Notes under the pieces: generated by a model
What the model was told of the DNA's origin: nothing
What the model saw: only the letters and a program-made list of their open reading frames with translations
The model's database searches: none
Made by a program: the position numbers and the translations under genes
Source of the DNA: Pseudomonadota bacterium
Lineage (GTDB): Bacteria; Pseudomonadota; Alphaproteobacteria; Rhizobiales; Xanthobacteraceae
Length of the DNA: 7,283 nucleotides
Direction: 5' to 3'
Assembly (NCBI GenBank): GCA_023434095.1
Contig: JAEYTJ010000372.1
Location: 1 to 7,283 of the forward strand
In this document: positions 5,574-7,283 of the stretch, piece by piece
Layout of the letters: each line of letters opens with the position of its first letter
Numbering within the stretch: position 1 is the stretch's first letter

Positions 5574-6830
5574 ATGGCCGTGGCCGCCCTGGAAGGCGAG
5601 GCCGGACCCGACGCGGACCGCACCTCGCTCAAGACCAAGCTCCGGCGCGCCGAGCGGGTGAACCGCCTGCGCTCCTTCTCGCTCGTCGCGCCGCTGCTCC
5701 TGTTCGTGCTGGCGGTGTTCGCGCTGCCGATCGGGCTGATGATGGTGCGCGCGGTGGAGAATACCGAGGTTCGCGAGACGATGCCGCGCACCATCGCGGC
5801 TCTCGCCGGCTGGGACGGCCGGGCGACGCCCGACGAGGACGTGTTCGCGGCCTTCGCGACCGATCTGGTGCAGACGCAGAAGGACCGCACCACCGCGCTG
5901 GTCGGCAAGCGCATCAATTACGAGGTGCCCGGCGCCCGTTCGCGCTTCCTCAAGGCCGGGCGCCTGGTCGATGCCGGCGGCAGCGGGCCGTGGAAGGAGA
6001 AGTTCCTCGCCAGCGATCCCGAATGGGGCTCGGTGGAATTCTGGGCGATCATGAAGCGGGCGGGCCAGACCTTCACCCCCTATTACCTGCTCACCTCGCT
6101 CGACCTGCGGCAGGATGCCGGCGGGGCGGTGACGCTGAATTTCGCCGACCAGTCCATCTTCATCGACATCTTCATCCGCACCCTCTCCATCAGCCTGCTG
6201 GTGACGCTGGCGACCCTGGTGCTCGGCTATCCCGTCGCGCATCTGCTGGCCATCCTGCCCCCTCGCCACGCCAATGTGCTGATGATCCTGGTGCTGCTGC
6301 CCTTCACCACCTCGATCCTGGTGCGCACCACGGCGTGGATCGTGCTGCTGCAGAGCAACGGCGTGCTCAACGACATCCTGCTGGCGCTGAACCTGACCAC
6401 CGAGCGGGTGCAGCTGATCTTCAACCGCTTCGGCACGGTGCTGGCGATGACCCATATCCAGCTGCCCTTCACCATCCTGCCGATCTACTCGGTGATGAAG
6501 TCGATCCCGCCCTCGCATCTGCGCGCGGCGCGCTCGCTGGGCGCCGGGCCGCTCGCCGCCTTCGTGTCGGTGTACATGCCGCAGACCCTGCCCGGCGTCG
6601 GCGCCGGCTGCCTGCTCACCTTCATCCTGTCGCTCGGCTACTACATCACCCCGGCGCTGGTCGGCGGGCCGCAGGACCAGATGGTCAGCTATTTCGTCGC
6701 GCTCTACACCAACCGCGAGATGAACTGGGGCCAGGCCTCGGCGCTCGGCGGCATCCTGCTGATGATCACGCTGGTGCTCTATGCGGTGTTCAACCGCGTG
6801 GTCGGCATCGACAAGGTAAAGCTGGGTTGA
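5574..6830 (+). CDS. ABC importer permease 1, PotB-like with extended periplasmic segment
   Basis: Inner-membrane permease subunit, 418 residues, longer than E. coli PotB (about 285). A charged cytoplasmic N-terminus (1-35) precedes TM1 (about 36-58). A soluble stretch of roughly 140 residues follows (about 59-198, with TIAALAGWDGRATPDEDVF and FLASDPEWGS), presumably periplasmic. The five-helix binding-protein-dependent transport core then has helices near 200-226, 234-260, 285-309, 340-364 and 388-408. The EAA-type loop that docks on the ATPase is LRAARSLGAG...MPQTLPG (316-341). The start ATG lies eight bases after GAGGGGGAG (5557-5565). It is separated from the binding-protein gene by the hairpin-rich spacer and followed five bases later by permease 2. 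Long permeases with this insertion occur among polyamine-type importers of alphaproteobacteria; the insert's function is not known to me. Confidence 0.92.
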   Translation: MAVAALEGEAGPDADRTSLKTKLRRAERVNRLRSFSLVAPLLLFVLAVFALPIGLMMVRAVENTEVRETMPRTIAALAGWDGRATPDEDVFAAFATDLVQTQKDRTTALVGKRINYEVPGARSRFLKAGRLVDAGGSGPWKEKFLASDPEWGSVEFWAIMKRAGQTFTPYYLLTSLDLRQDAGGAVTLNFADQSIFIDIFIRTLSISLLVTLATLVLGYPVAHLLAILPPRHANVLMILVLLPFTTSILVRTTAWIVLLQSNGVLNDILLALNLTTERVQLIFNRFGTVLAMTHIQLPFTILPIYSVMKSIPPSHLRAARSLGAGPLAAFVSVYMPQTLPGVGAGCLLTFILSLGYYITPALVGGPQDQMVSYFVALYTNREMNWGQASALGGILLMITLVLYAVFNRVVGIDKVKLG

Positions 6831-6835
6831 TCGAC

Positions 6836-7283
6836 ATGCTGGCACCGTCTTACGCCACCCCGCGCGAGAAACTGGCCTATTTCCTCTTCGCCGTGTTCTG
6901 CACGCTGGTGTTCCTGTTCCTTGTCGGCCCGATCCTGGTGATCATGCCGCTCTCCTTCTCCAGCGAGCCCTGGTTCACCTATCCGCTGCCGGGGCTTAGC
7001 CTGCGCTGGTACATCGATTTCTTCACCGATGAGCGCTGGCGCATCGCGCTGCAGAACAGCGGCATCGTCGCGGTGTTCTCGACGCTCATCGCCACCGGGC
7101 TGGGCACGCTCGCCGCGCTCGGCCTGTCGCGCGGCAATGTGCCCTTCGCCGGGCTCATCCTGTCGATCCTGATCTCGCCGATGATCGTGCCCGTGGTGAT
7201 CGTGGCGGTGGCGATGTTCTTCGGCTTCGCGGCAGTGGGGCTGAACAACACCTATCTCGGGCTGATCCTCGCCCATGCCATTC
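6836..7283 (+). CDS. ABC importer permease 2, PotC-like (3' end outside window)
   Basis: Second inner-membrane permease of the importer, open to the right edge, with 149 codons visible of an expected 260-300. The N-terminus is MLAPSYATPREKLAYF, then TM1 (about 15-38, ending GPILVIMPLSFSS), a short periplasmic stretch with the family-typical PLPGLSLRWYIDFFTDERW, then ALQNSGIVAVFSTLIATGLGTL starting the transport domain, and ISPMIVPVVIVAVAMFF. The EAA loop lies beyond the window. The ATG at 6836-6838 is five bases after the permease 1 stop but has only a weak Shine-Dalgarno. An in-frame TTG at 6827-6829, overlapping that stop (TTGA), with AAGG ten bases upstream, would add three residues. Either start suggests translational coupling to permease 1. 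Confidence 0.9.
   Translation, partial: MLAPSYATPREKLAYFLFAVFCTLVFLFLVGPILVIMPLSFSSEPWFTYPLPGLSLRWYIDFFTDERWRIALQNSGIVAVFSTLIATGLGTLAALGLSRGNVPFAGLILSILISPMIVPVVIVAVAMFFGFAAVGLNNTYLGLILAHAI

Noticed and set aside
5238..6845. 535-codon minus-strand open frame opposite the binding-protein end and permease 1
   Set aside because: Shadow of the permease gene; the translation is Gln/Arg/His-rich with no domain, while the plus strand gives a clear membrane protein.

Overview
The window is GC-rich DNA (mostly G or C at third codon positions), densely coding, and reads as the chromosome of an alphaproteobacterium. The protein styles (fused ManC, AtzF, a PotABCD-like transporter with an extended first permease) would suit a Hyphomicrobiales/Xanthobacteraceae-type organism. 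That placement is an impression from sequence style, not a computed assignment.

Layout. Bases 1-704 (+) hold the C-terminal part of a mannose-1-phosphate guanylyltransferase / mannose-6-phosphate isomerase, entering from the left edge. It converges, across a 20-base gap, on a complete allophanate hydrolase gene (atzF) at 725-2482 (-). Bases 2483-3208 lie between divergent transcription units and contain no convincing long gene. They do hold candidate regulatory DNA: a GTATAC-centred palindrome of GntR/FadR type near atzF, and an ordered set of dyad, IHF-like site and sigma-54 (RpoN) -24/-12 promoter pointing at the transporter. A weak glycine-rich 36-codon reading frame is also present on the minus strand.

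From 3209 to the right edge runs an ABC importer operon of polyamine/opine type, in the order ATPase (3209-4312), periplasmic binding protein (4360-5406), permease 1 (5574-6830) and permease 2 (6836 to beyond the window). The ATPase-binding protein spacer has a 14-base tandem repeat. The binding protein-permease spacer (167 bases) is packed with hairpins, as expected where the binding protein must be made in excess over the membrane subunits.

How it may work together (inference). AtzF turns allophanate into ammonia and CO2, the final step of urea, biuret, cyanurate or guanidine nitrogen use. A divergently transcribed importer behind an RpoN-type promoter suggests a nitrogen-scavenging locus in which the transporter brings in a small nitrogenous cation or amide under nitrogen limitation. 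The enzymes that would make allophanate are not in the window, so the substrate is unproven. No wholly new system is visible; the regulatory layout between atzF and the transporter is the most interesting part.
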